From DATBAK01 sp038240075 (GTDB taxonomy: Bacteria; Actinomycetota; Acidimicrobiia; IMCC26256; PALSA-610), in assembly GCA_038240075.1 (NCBI GenBank), contig JBBSEC010000006.1:1-64000 (forward strand): a stretch of DNA of 64,000 bases, written 5' to 3'. Under the pieces are notes generated by a model that made no database searches, had not been told where the DNA came from, and was given only the letters and a program-made list of their open reading frames with translations. A program made the position numbers and the translations under genes. Shown piece by piece: positions 50,268 to 58,136 of this stretch; positions within the stretch are counted from its first letter, which is position 1; each line of letters opens with the position of its first letter.

Positions 50268-51323
50268 ATGCGCGCTGCCATCGCCCGAAACCAAGCCATC
50301 GTGGTCGACAACGTCGACGACCCCGTCGCGGGTCCCGGTGACGCGCTCGTCCGAGTGGTCGCGTGCGGGATCTGCGGTTCGGATCTGCACGCGCTCGTGC
50401 ACGCCGACGACCTCGTGGCGGCCGCGGGCGAGGTGGGCATGCCGCTCCCGTTCGATCCGCACCTCGACTACGTGATGGGTCACGAGTTCAGCGCCGAGGT
50501 CCTCGAGCTCGGACCCGCGACCGACGGTGTCGCGATCGCGGCCGGCGACCTGGTGACGTCGCTCCCGGTGATGCTGACCGCGGCCGGCATGGAGCCCGTC
50601 GGCGCGTACAGCAACGTGAACAACGGCGGTTACGCCGAGCTCATGCGGCTGACCGCGGGCATCTGCCTCAAGGTTCCGAACGGCCTCGACGCGCGCCGCG
50701 CCGCGCTCACGGAGCCGATGGCGGTCGGTCGCCACGCGGTTGCGCGCGGTGCCGTGACCTCCGCAGATGCGGCGGTCGTGCTCGGTGCGGGACCGGTGGG
50801 TCTGGCGGTCGTCGCGGAGCTGCACCGGCTCGGCGTGGAGACGATCGTCGTCAGTGACTACTCGCCCCGCCGCCGCGCGACCGCGCTCGCGATGGGTGCG
50901 ACCGAGGCGGTCGATCCCGCAAACGACGATCCGATCGACGCGTGGCAGCGTGTCGACGGCCACAAGGCCCCCGTGGTGTTCGACGCGATCGGCGTTCCGG
51001 GCTCGCTCGCACTCGCCGTTTCGCACGCGCCGATGTTGTCGCGCGTCGTGGTTGTCGGCTCGTGCATGCAGCAGGACACGATTCGTCCCGTGCTCCCCCA
51101 GATGAAGCAGCTCACGATCGTGTTCTCGTTCGCGTACGACCCGTTCGAGTTCGCCGACACGCTGCGGGCGATCGCCGAGGGCGAGATCGACGTGACCCCG
51201 ATGATCACCGGTGTCTGCGGGATCGACACCGTCGCCGACGCGTTCCGCGCGCTCGGCTCACCGGAAGACCACGTGAAGATCCTCGTCGAGCCGGGCGGAC
51301 CGGCCGCGCTGCGCACGGTCTGA
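50268..51323 (+). CDS. Zinc-dependent alcohol dehydrogenase (MDR family)
   Basis: A 351-residue medium-chain dehydrogenase. Catalytic zinc ligands are Cys in CGICGSDLH (about 31-39) and the His/Glu of GHEFSAEV (about 66-73); the usual structural-zinc cysteine cluster is not evident. The Rossmann motif VLGAGPVGLAVVAEL lies at about 169-183, and an acidic residue in VVSDYSP suggests NAD(H). The set resembles threonine-dehydrogenase/sorbitol-type enzymes. Substrate unknown. It is divergent from the carboxyltransferase gene. Confidence 0.88.
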   Translation: MRAAIARNQAIVVDNVDDPVAGPGDALVRVVACGICGSDLHALVHADDLVAAAGEVGMPLPFDPHLDYVMGHEFSAEVLELGPATDGVAIAAGDLVTSLPVMLTAAGMEPVGAYSNVNNGGYAELMRLTAGICLKVPNGLDARRAALTEPMAVGRHAVARGAVTSADAAVVLGAGPVGLAVVAELHRLGVETIVVSDYSPRRRATALAMGATEAVDPANDDPIDAWQRVDGHKAPVVFDAIGVPGSLALAVSHAPMLSRVVVVGSCMQQDTIRPVLPQMKQLTIVFSFAYDPFEFADTLRAIAEGEIDVTPMITGVCGIDTVADAFRALGSPEDHVKILVEPGGPAALRTV

Positions 51324-51350
51324 GCACACCGGCTGACGAACCGCTGACGA

Positions 51351-51722
51351 TCAGCCTTCGACGTGTGCCTTCAACGCCTCGAGGCTCTGCTGGTACATCC
51401 CCTGGAGCAGTTCGACCATCGAGTCGGGCTCGACGGCGACGGCGTACGTCACGTGCGCTCCCGCACCGGCAGGGGTGACGGTGATCGTGGCCTCGTGGTG
51501 GTCGACCGGCGCGCCGGAGGCGATGCTGTAGGTCAGCAGCCGCTTCGCGTCGTCACGGGCGACGAGGCGCTCATCGATCTTCATGCCGCCCATCTCGATC
51601 GTTCGGATGTCGCCGGCGACCGTGCACTTCTCGATCCCGGGCATCCAACCGGCGAGGCCGCCGAAGTCGCCGGCGACCTTCCACACGTCGTCCGCGCTGC
51701 ACGCGATGTCGATCTCGCTCAT
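51351..51722 (-). CDS. SRPBCC (START-like)-family small protein
   Basis: A 123-residue protein of the polyketide-cyclase/dehydrase type. The N-terminal ACSADDVWKVAGDFGGLAGWMPGIE segment and the C-terminal helix MVELLQGMYQQSLEALKAH give the expected helix-grip fold. Such proteins bind hydrophobic ligands; the role is unknown. ATG 51722 places the core; a GTG upstream at 51734 is possible. It is followed by the geranylgeranyl-reductase-like gene upstream on the same strand, 39 bp away. Confidence 0.8.
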   Translation of the reverse strand: MSEIDIACSADDVWKVAGDFGGLAGWMPGIEKCTVAGDIRTIEMGGMKIDERLVARDDAKRLLTYSIASGAPVDHHEATITVTPAGAGAHVTYAVAVEPDSMVELLQGMYQQSLEALKAHVEG

Positions 51723-51761
51723 GGCACTGCCCACTGAAGTCCCCCTCGTCGGTGTCGAAGC

Positions 51762-52979
51762 TCAGCCTGTCACGTCTGTCGCGTACGCGCCCGGCCGGGT
51801 GAACATGCGGCGCCGCCACCGGCTCGGTGTGAAGAGCGCGGCCCTCGGATAGTCCTCGAACATCCAGCGCGCGAAGTTGCGGCGGGTCCAGTCGTTCGCA
51901 TCGACGGCGCGGATCGCGCCGCGCGCGGCCTTGGGTCGTGCGAGCAGCCGCTGCAGTGCGGCCGCGAACCGAAGGTCGGTGCCGAGGGACCGGGCGACCC
52001 GGTTCCTGTAGTCGTCGCCGACCGATTGGGGGTCGACGCCGTTGCCGTCGCTGATCGCCGACGCCGCGAGCATGCCGGTCTCGATCGCCTGCGCGATGCC
52101 TTCGCCCGTCATCGGGTCGACGACCGCGGCGGCGTCGCCGACGAAGAGCACGCGGCCGTCGGCCAGCGATTCGGGGTCGTAGCGGGTGGGGATCGGCCAC
52201 GCGCGCACGCGATCCTCGGCGACCGCGTCGGGGCCGAGGATGTCGCGCAGCACCGGCCGTTGCAGGAGATCGGCCCAGAGCGCCTTCAGTTCGTGGCCCT
52301 TGCGACCGTCGCGCAGCACTCCGAAGCCGACGTTGGCGCGCCCACCAGGAAGCGGGAAGACCCAGAAGTAGCCGGGCAGCAGGTCCTGTTCGAACGCGAC
52401 CCAGAGCCGGCGGTCGGACACGCCCGAGAAGTACTGGCGCGCCGCGTGCCACTCGCCGAGCGCGGGACCGGCCGACGGTTGCCACGCGCGGCGAACCGTC
52501 GAGAAGTGGCCATCGGCCGCGACGACGTAGCGCGCGGCGTATTCGGGCCCGGTCGTCGTCGTCACGCGGACGCCGTGCGCGATCGGAACGACCGACTCGA
52601 CCGTGCAGTCCTCAGTGAGGTCGACGCCACGCGCGCGGGCGTGCTCGACGAGCTTCGCGTCGAGCACGAACCGCGGGACGACGCCCGCGTGCTCGCCGTC
52701 GGTCGGCATCGGGAGTGACACCCGCCGGCCGCTCGGCGAGAGCAGGATCGCTTCGTCGACCGCTTCGTAGCTGCACGGATCGAGCGCGGCGCGGGGAAGG
52801 CCGAGCCGCTCGATGAATCGCAGTGCACCCGCGGTCAGGCCGTCGCCGCACGTCTTGTCGCGCGGGAAGGTCGCGCCGTCGACGACCACGACGTCGAGCC
52901 CGCGATCCTTCGCGGTGATCGCCGTCGCGATGCCGGCCGGGCCCGCGCCCACGACCAGGACATCGAGGAGCCGGCTCAT
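51762..52979 (-). CDS. Geranylgeranyl-reductase-family FAD-dependent oxidoreductase
   Basis: A 405-residue flavoprotein. The N-terminal dinucleotide motif is VVGAGPAGIATAITAKDRG (about 10-28), DKTCGDGLT (about 42-50) is typical of the geranylgeranyl reductase family, and VGDAAAVVDPMTGEGIAQAIETG (about 285-307) is the second FAD motif. Family members saturate isoprenoid chains of menaquinone, polyprenols or archaeal-type lipids; related enzymes hydroxylate substrates. In an actinobacterium menaquinone or polyprenol reduction is a reasonable guess, not proven. Confidence 0.87.
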   Translation of the reverse strand: MSRLLDVLVVGAGPAGIATAITAKDRGLDVVVVDGATFPRDKTCGDGLTAGALRFIERLGLPRAALDPCSYEAVDEAILLSPSGRRVSLPMPTDGEHAGVVPRFVLDAKLVEHARARGVDLTEDCTVESVVPIAHGVRVTTTTGPEYAARYVVAADGHFSTVRRAWQPSAGPALGEWHAARQYFSGVSDRRLWVAFEQDLLPGYFWVFPLPGGRANVGFGVLRDGRKGHELKALWADLLQRPVLRDILGPDAVAEDRVRAWPIPTRYDPESLADGRVLFVGDAAAVVDPMTGEGIAQAIETGMLAASAISDGNGVDPQSVGDDYRNRVARSLGTDLRFAAALQRLLARPKAARGAIRAVDANDWTRRNFARWMFEDYPRAALFTPSRWRRRMFTRPGAYATDVTG

Positions 52980-53022
52980 CTCCCAGGACGCTACCGGCCG
53001 CTCCGAGACCCGGTCCGATCGG

Positions 53023-53931
53023 TCAGCGCACCTCGCGCCGGCTGAAGATGACCGCCGCGACGATCGTGAGCCCGACCGCCCAGATGCACGACGTCGCGAT
53101 CGCGCCGCGGAGGTGCAGGATCTGCGCCTCGGGGTCGCCCGGGTGGTGCACCGGGTTGAGCGCGGTGAGGATCAGGGCGGTCGCGGGGTTGTACTTCGCG
53201 ACCCAGTGCCAGTTCTTGAGCGACCCGACGATGCCGCTCGCCACCTGTCCGATGAGGAGCCCGGCGACGGCCGCGACGGTACGGCGGGCCACCACGGTGA
53301 TCGCGTAGGCGAGGATCCCGGCGAGGGCGACGGCGGCCCCGACGCGAACGAGGTCGCCCGCGCGTGCCGCGAACCACGTGGAGTCGAGACCGTTCACGAC
53401 ACCGCGCAGCTCGGAGCCCGCGTACATGAGGACGCCGAGATAGAGCAGGAGCACGATCGCCGTCAACGCAAGCCCGATGCCGACGGCCAGCGCCTTCACC
53501 GTGACCACGCGTGTGCGGCGCGGTTCGAAGATCAACTGCGTGCTCAGCGACCCCGCGCCGAACTCGGCACCGACGAACGACGCGCCCACAATGAACGCAA
53601 CGAGCACCATCGCCACTCCGACGCCGCCGACGGCCTCGGAGTAGTGCCTCGAGATGTTCAGGCGCCGGTCGCGCCTCAGCGTCGCGACCGTCGGCCGCGT
53701 GGTGCAGTCGGTGGGCGCGCCACCGGCAGCCGTTGACCCGGTGGCATCCGTCGGCACGTTGCACACGAAGCTGGTGCCGCGCTGCGTCGCGGTGCTCTCC
53801 GCCGAGCGTGCGATCTGGATCACCATCACCAAGGTCGTCAGCGCGATGCCGAATGCAAACGCACCGCGCACGACGCGCCGCGAGAAGAACCGTCGGAGCT
53901 CCGCGCCGAGCAGCGCGCCGACACCGCTCAT
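53023..53931 (-). CDS. ABC transporter permease (ABC-2-like)
   Basis: A 302-residue membrane protein. The first helix begins near 23 (AFAFGIALTTLVMV), an extracytoplasmic stretch with two Cys (VCNVP, DCTTRP) follows, and then five or so hydrophobic helices run from about 100 to 295. The genes for permease and ATP-binding subunit are 10 bp apart, so they form one exporter. Substrate unknown; comparable actinobacterial pairs are annotated as drug or bacitracin-like exporters only by similarity. Confidence 0.8.
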   Translation of the reverse strand: MSGVGALLGAELRRFFSRRVVRGAFAFGIALTTLVMVIQIARSAESTATQRGTSFVCNVPTDATGSTAAGGAPTDCTTRPTVATLRRDRRLNISRHYSEAVGGVGVAMVLVAFIVGASFVGAEFGAGSLSTQLIFEPRRTRVVTVKALAVGIGLALTAIVLLLYLGVLMYAGSELRGVVNGLDSTWFAARAGDLVRVGAAVALAGILAYAITVVARRTVAAVAGLLIGQVASGIVGSLKNWHWVAKYNPATALILTALNPVHHPGDPEAQILHLRGAIATSCIWAVGLTIVAAVIFSRREVR

Positions 53932-53941
53932 CGTGTCACCG

Positions 53942-54874
53942 TCATGACGGCGCCGGGTCTTCGTGGGTCAACTCGAGGAACGCATCTTCGAGGGTGCGTT
54001 CGATCGGGCTCAGCTCCGAGAGGTAGATCTGCGCGGCGGCGAGGACGCGAGTGACCTCCTGCGCGCGATCGGCCGTCACCTCGACGATCAGGCGGCCCCG
54101 GTCGTCGTTCGTCCCCCTGAATCCCGCGGCGGCGAGCGCGTTGGCGGCCGCGCCGTGCTCGGCTTCGGCGCCGGGGACCGCGACGCGGTACCGCGAGACC
54201 GTGCCCTGGAGCAGCTCGCTCACCGTACCCGACGCGATCGTGCGACCGTGCGCCACGATCGCGACGCGGTCGCACAGCTGCTGGATCTCCGAGAGGATGT
54301 GGCTCGAAACGAACACCGTGCGGCCTTCGCCCGCGAGCTGGCGGAGCAGGTTGCGCATCTCGAGGATGCCCTGCGGATCGAGACCGTTGGCGGGCTCGTC
54401 GAGGATCAGCAGCTCGGGGTCCTTCAAGAGCACCGACGCGACTCCGAGCCGTTGCTTCATCCCGAGCGAGTAGGTGGCGAAGCGCGACTCCGCGCGGTCG
54501 TGGAGACCGACGGTCGTCAGCGCCGATTCGACGCGTGCGAGCGGGATCCGGCGACTCCTCGCGAGGAGCGTGAGGTTGCGGCGACCGGAGAAGCCGGGGA
54601 AGAACGACGGCTGCTCGACGAGCGCGCCGACGCGATCGATGACGCTCGGCAGGCGGTCGGGGATCGACGCGCCCAGCATGCGGATCGTGCCCTTGTTGGC
54701 CCGGAGATGACCGACGGCGGCCCGGATCGTCGTGGTCTTGCCGGCGCCGTTGGCGCCGAGGAAACCGAAAACGCCGCCTTCGGGAACCTCGAGGTCGAGG
54801 CCGTCGAGCGCCTTGATAGGGCCCCGACGACCTCGGTACTGCTTCGTCAGGCCCGCCACCTCGATCGCTGCCAC
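53942..54874 (-). CDS. ABC transporter ATP-binding protein
   Basis: A 310-residue ATPase. Walker A is GANGAGKTT (about 39-47), Q-loop region ALVEQPSF, the signature YSLGMKQRL (about 132-140), Walker B LLILDEPANGLDPQG, and the H-loop SSHILSEI. A C-terminal extension of about 90 residues is typical of drug-export ATPases. GTG 54874 is chosen for AAGGG about seven bases upstream. Upstream of it, 54875-55130 (256 bp) holds no gene I recognise. It heads the operon with the permease. Confidence 0.88.
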   Translation of the reverse strand: MAAIEVAGLTKQYRGRRGPIKALDGLDLEVPEGGVFGFLGANGAGKTTTIRAAVGHLRANKGTIRMLGASIPDRLPSVIDRVGALVEQPSFFPGFSGRRNLTLLARSRRIPLARVESALTTVGLHDRAESRFATYSLGMKQRLGVASVLLKDPELLILDEPANGLDPQGILEMRNLLRQLAGEGRTVFVSSHILSEIQQLCDRVAIVAHGRTIASGTVSELLQGTVSRYRVAVPGAEAEHGAAANALAAAGFRGTNDDRGRLIVEVTADRAQEVTRVLAAAQIYLSELSPIERTLEDAFLELTHEDPAPS

Positions 54875-55131
54875 TGCGCAACCCTTGCACGTCGAACCGC
54901 TGCGGAGGTGACAAGCCGGTCCGGAGCAGGCGCCGCGGCGGTGCGCAGTATGGAACGAGACGGCGCAGCGCACACGCATGCGACCATGAGTTCAGTTCGA
55001 CTGATGCCGCGCGCGCGGGCCAAACTCTCCGGCCGAGTTCGTGCGCCACGGAGCGGACGCAACCGGCGTGAGTCCGGGCGTGTGGTGAAGCCGATGCGCA
55101 CGCGACCAATGAGCCAGGAGACCTGAACGCT

Positions 55132-55908
55132 GTGAACGTCGTCGTCTGTGTGAAGCAGATTCCCGACCCCGCGGTGCCCGGTGCGCTCGACGCGGACCAC
55201 ACGCTCAAGCGCGAGGGCAAGCTGATTCTCGACGAGTCCGACAGCTACGGCGTCGAGATGGCGCTGCAGCTCGTCGACACGGCGGGTGGCGGTGAGGTCA
55301 CGCTCGTCTCGATGACCCCGAACAACGAGGTCTCGGGCCTGCGCACGGCGCTGGCCATGGGCGCCGCGAAGGCGATCCTGGTCTCCGACCCCGCGTGCGA
55401 GGGCACCGACGCGCTCGGGACCGCGAAGGTGATCGCGAAGTGTGTCGAGCACCTCGGTGACGCCGACCTCGTGCTCACCGCGACCGAGTCGACCGACGGG
55501 TACACGGGAACGCTGCCGGCGCAGATCGCGGAGCTGCTCGGCTGGCCCGCACTCACGTTCTCGAAGCACGTCGAGATCGCCGACGGCAAGGTGAAGGTCC
55601 AGCGCCAGACCGAAGCGGGCTACGACACGGTCGAGGCATCGCTTCCCGCCGTCGTGAGCGTGACCGCCGGAGTGGTCGAGCCGCGGTACCCGTCGTTCAA
55701 GGGGATCATGGCGGCGAAGAACAAGCCGGTCGAGCAGTTGACGGCAACCGATCTCGGTCTCGCCGATCAGGTCGGTTGGGCCGGCGCCCGCCAGGAGATC
55801 ACGAACGTCGAGCAGGCGCCCGCGCGCCAGGCCGGCGAGAAGTTCGAGGACGACGGCACCGGCTTCGAAAAGGTCGTCGCGTTCCTCGAGAAGCTCAAAG
55901 TCATCTGA
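55132..55908 (+). CDS. etfB: Electron transfer flavoprotein beta subunit
   Basis: A 258-residue EtfB, the AMP/FAD-facing subunit that accepts electrons from acyl-CoA dehydrogenases. NVVVCVKQIPDPAVPG at the start, LDESDSYGVEMALQL, ALAMGAAKAILVSD and VLTATESTDGYTGTLPAQIAELL (split features at about 95-130) follow the family. The GTG start has AGGAG about ten bases upstream. It stands 20 bp before etfA. A direct acyl-CoA dehydrogenase partner is not in the window. Confidence 0.95.
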   Translation: MNVVVCVKQIPDPAVPGALDADHTLKREGKLILDESDSYGVEMALQLVDTAGGGEVTLVSMTPNNEVSGLRTALAMGAAKAILVSDPACEGTDALGTAKVIAKCVEHLGDADLVLTATESTDGYTGTLPAQIAELLGWPALTFSKHVEIADGKVKVQRQTEAGYDTVEASLPAVVSVTAGVVEPRYPSFKGIMAAKNKPVEQLTATDLGLADQVGWAGARQEITNVEQAPARQAGEKFEDDGTGFEKVVAFLEKLKVI

Positions 55909-55928
55909 GGCCGAAGGGAACCACGGGT

Positions 55929-56897
55929 ATGACACTCTCGAAGGTCTGGGTCTTCGCCGAGACCGCGGGTGACAAGGTGACCACCGCGACGCTCGAGCTT
56001 CTCACGAAGGCGCGCGAGCTCGGCTCCGCGATCGAAGTCGTCTACGCGGGCGACGCCGCGGCCGCGGTCGCGACCACGGTCGGCGAGTACGGCGCGACGA
56101 AGGTCTTCCACATCGACCCCGCCGGCTCGTTGCCCGGCGCGGTCGCCGGTGTCGCGATCGCCGGTCTCGTCGGCGAGCACAAGCCCGACGTCGTGATGTT
56201 CGTGCAGAGCTACGACGGCCGCGACGCGCTCGCCCGGCTGTCGGTCCGCCTCGACGCACCGGTGCTCACCAACGGGATGAGCCTGTCGCTCGACGGTGAC
56301 ACGCTCGTGTTCGGCACCGCGATCTTCGGCGGCACGACCAACGTCGATGTGAAGCTCGCCGGCGTTGCCCCTGCGCTCGTCGCGATCCGCCCGAAGTCGT
56401 TCGTTGCCGAGCCGTCCGGCGGTTCGGCGGCCGAGGTCGTCGAGGTTGGCGCGGTCGATGCTGGACGCGCGGCCGAGGCGAAGGTGCTCGAGCGCTTCGA
56501 AGAGGAGCAGACCGGCCCGAAGCTCGAAGAAGCGGCGGTCGTCGTCTCCGGCGGTCGTGGCATCGGCTCGGCCGAGCAGTACAAGCCGTTGGTCGAGGAG
56601 CTGGCGAAGCTGCTCAAGGGCGCGTTCGGAGCGTCGCGTGCGATCGTCGACGCCGGCTGGGTGCCGTACGCGTTGCAGGTCGGCCAGACCGGCAAGACGG
56701 TGAAGCCGAAGGTCTACATCGCGATCGGCATCTCGGGCGCGACGCAGCACCTCGTCGGCATGAAGAACAGCGACAACATCGTCGCGATCAACAAGGACGC
56801 GGAGGCGCCGATCTTCGGTGTCGCCGACCTCGGGATCGTCGGCGACGCGCACAAGGTCGTGCCCGCGCTCATCGAGGCCATCAAGGCCCACGGCTGA
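55929..56897 (+). CDS. etfA: Electron transfer flavoprotein alpha subunit
   Basis: A 322-residue EtfA carrying the FAD. The N-terminal domain has KVWVFAETAGDKVTTATLELL, and the C-terminal FAD domain has AVVVSGGRGIGSAEQYKPLVEELA (about 200-220), AIVDAGWVPYALQVGQTGKTVKPK and AIGISGATQHLVGMKNSDNIVAIN, all canonical. ATG 55929 has AAGGGA about nine bases upstream. Together with EtfB it channels electrons from beta-oxidation to ETF-quinone oxidoreductase. A hairpin follows the stop. Confidence 0.95.
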   Translation: MTLSKVWVFAETAGDKVTTATLELLTKARELGSAIEVVYAGDAAAAVATTVGEYGATKVFHIDPAGSLPGAVAGVAIAGLVGEHKPDVVMFVQSYDGRDALARLSVRLDAPVLTNGMSLSLDGDTLVFGTAIFGGTTNVDVKLAGVAPALVAIRPKSFVAEPSGGSAAEVVEVGAVDAGRAAEAKVLERFEEEQTGPKLEEAAVVVSGGRGIGSAEQYKPLVEELAKLLKGAFGASRAIVDAGWVPYALQVGQTGKTVKPKVYIAIGISGATQHLVGMKNSDNIVAINKDAEAPIFGVADLGIVGDAHKVVPALIEAIKAHG

Positions 56898-56924
56898 GCC
56901 CGCGCCGGCCGCGCCGGTGCCCTT

Positions 56925-56964
56925 GGTCTGTCGGTTCTTCCACATGCGCAATTTTCGGCAGACC
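56925..56964 (+). terminator. Stem-loop after etfBA, possible terminator
   Basis: GGTCTGTCG (56925-56933) pairs with CGGCAGACC (56956-56964), nine pairs with one G-U, around a 22-base loop, 27 bases after the etfA stop. No T-tract follows, so termination is only suggested. Confidence 0.35.
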
Positions 56965-57066
56965 AGTGACCCCGTTCGGTCGTCGTTCGCAGTCTGCTCA
57001 GTGTGAGCCGTCGAGAATTCCGGCAAGCCAGGGGACTGCCTCGCGGGCCGCGGCGAGCGCGTCGGC

Positions 57067-57072
57067 GATACT
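57067..57072 (+). promoter_or_regulatory. -10-like hexamer before the DUF2237 gene
   Basis: GATACT, six bases, then ATG 57079: same leaderless spacing, with a non-T first base. Confidence 0.4.
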
Positions 57073-57078
57073 GGATCG

Positions 57079-57471
57079 ATGGCTGAACGCAACGTGCTGG
57101 GCGGTGAGTTGGAGCCGTGCGGCACCGACCCCGTCACCGGCTTCTATCGCGACGGTTGCTGCAACACGGGTCCGGAGGATCGCGGGAGCCACACCATCTG
57201 CGCGGTGGTCACCACCGAGTTCCTCGATCATCAGCGGAGCATCGGCAACGACCTCTCGACGCCGATGCCGCAGTACCGGTTTCCCGGCCTCGCGCCCGGC
57301 GACCGCTGGTGCGTGACGGCCGCGAACTGGCTACGCGCGCACGTCGACGGTGCGGCCGCGCATGTCGTGCTCGCGTCGACACACGAGCGCGCGCTCGAGA
57401 TCGTGCCCCTCGCGGCGCTTCAGGAGCACGCGGTCGACGTGCCCGAGAGCCCGGGCGCGCTCGACACCTGA
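57079..57471 (+). CDS. DUF2237-family protein
   Basis: A 130-residue conserved protein. It shows the DUF2237 sequence nearly end to end: NVLGGELEPC, CTDPxTGFYRDGCCNTGP-type residues (CGTDPVTGFYRDGCCNTGPE), HTICAVVTTEFLDH, GNDLSTPMPQYRFPGL, GDRWCVTAANWL and a C-terminal ALEIVPLAALQEHAV. Four cysteines are conserved, perhaps metal or redox related. Function unknown. Its final 52 bases overlap the convergent EcsC-like gene. Confidence 0.92.
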   Translation: MAERNVLGGELEPCGTDPVTGFYRDGCCNTGPEDRGSHTICAVVTTEFLDHQRSIGNDLSTPMPQYRFPGLAPGDRWCVTAANWLRAHVDGAAAHVVLASTHERALEIVPLAALQEHAVDVPESPGALDT

Positions 57472-58100
57472 AGCTTCGGGAGCGGCAGGCGCAGCGCGCG
57501 CCGCACGGTTCTCGCGGAGTCGAACGCGGCGTAACCGATACCGAAGATTGGCACCGCGCCGACGACCCAACGTTTCGTCAGCCGCCCTGAGGCCCCGTTG
57601 ATCGCCCGCTTCGTCATCGCGGCGCGACCGGTCGAGGCATCGAGGCCGCCGAGCACTGCGGACCGGATGTCGGTCGCCAGTTGCGTGGCGTCGATCTCGC
57701 AGTGATGCGCGCGCAGCTGGTGGACGCGCACGGACGCCGCGGCGTACGTCTCCACTGTGGCTGCGACCAGTCCGACCGCGACGACCACCGACGTGCCCGG
57801 CGCGGTCAGCGTCGCCGCCGACGCGAGGGTGAGCAGCGCGTCGGCTTCCTCCGTGGTCGCGGCGAGGGCCGCGAAGCTCGCGGTGAAGGCCGCGGCTGCG
57901 GCCGGACTGCGAATGAGCGGGTGTTCGATCACGACCGGCAGGATGAGCCGCAGCAGGTGCTCGTATTCGCCCTCGAGCGCCGACTGGGCCTGCTTCGGCG
58001 AGCGGATCTCCAGCAGCCGGTTGGCGGACTCGCGGACATCGACTTGGAGCGGGGCGGGAAGCCGGTCGATCATGCGGTCGATTCGCCGGTGCGCGCTCAC
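57420..58100 (-). CDS. EcsC-family-like hypothetical protein
   Basis: A 226-residue protein, mostly helical and Ala-rich. LLRLILPVVIEHPLIRSPAAAAAFTASF and a later hydrophobic segment (about 98-115) are followed by RLTKRWVVGAVPIFGIGYAAFDS, which resembles the EcsC family C-terminus. EcsC proteins are associated with ABC transporters in Firmicutes; the actinobacterial role is unknown. The last 17 or so residues lie in the overlap with DUF2237 and may be a non-conserved extension. The start is a GTG 37 bp from the acyltransferase gene stop. Confidence 0.6.
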   Translation of the reverse strand: MSAHRRIDRMIDRLPAPLQVDVRESANRLLEIRSPKQAQSALEGEYEHLLRLILPVVIEHPLIRSPAAAAAFTASFAALAATTEEADALLTLASAATLTAPGTSVVVAVGLVAATVETYAAASVRVHQLRAHHCEIDATQLATDIRSAVLGGLDASTGRAAMTKRAINGASGRLTKRWVVGAVPIFGIGYAAFDSARTVRRALRLPLPKLQVSSAPGLSGTSTACS

Positions 58101-58136
58101 GTGGTGACCATCTCCGACCAGCCTTGCCGATCCCGC

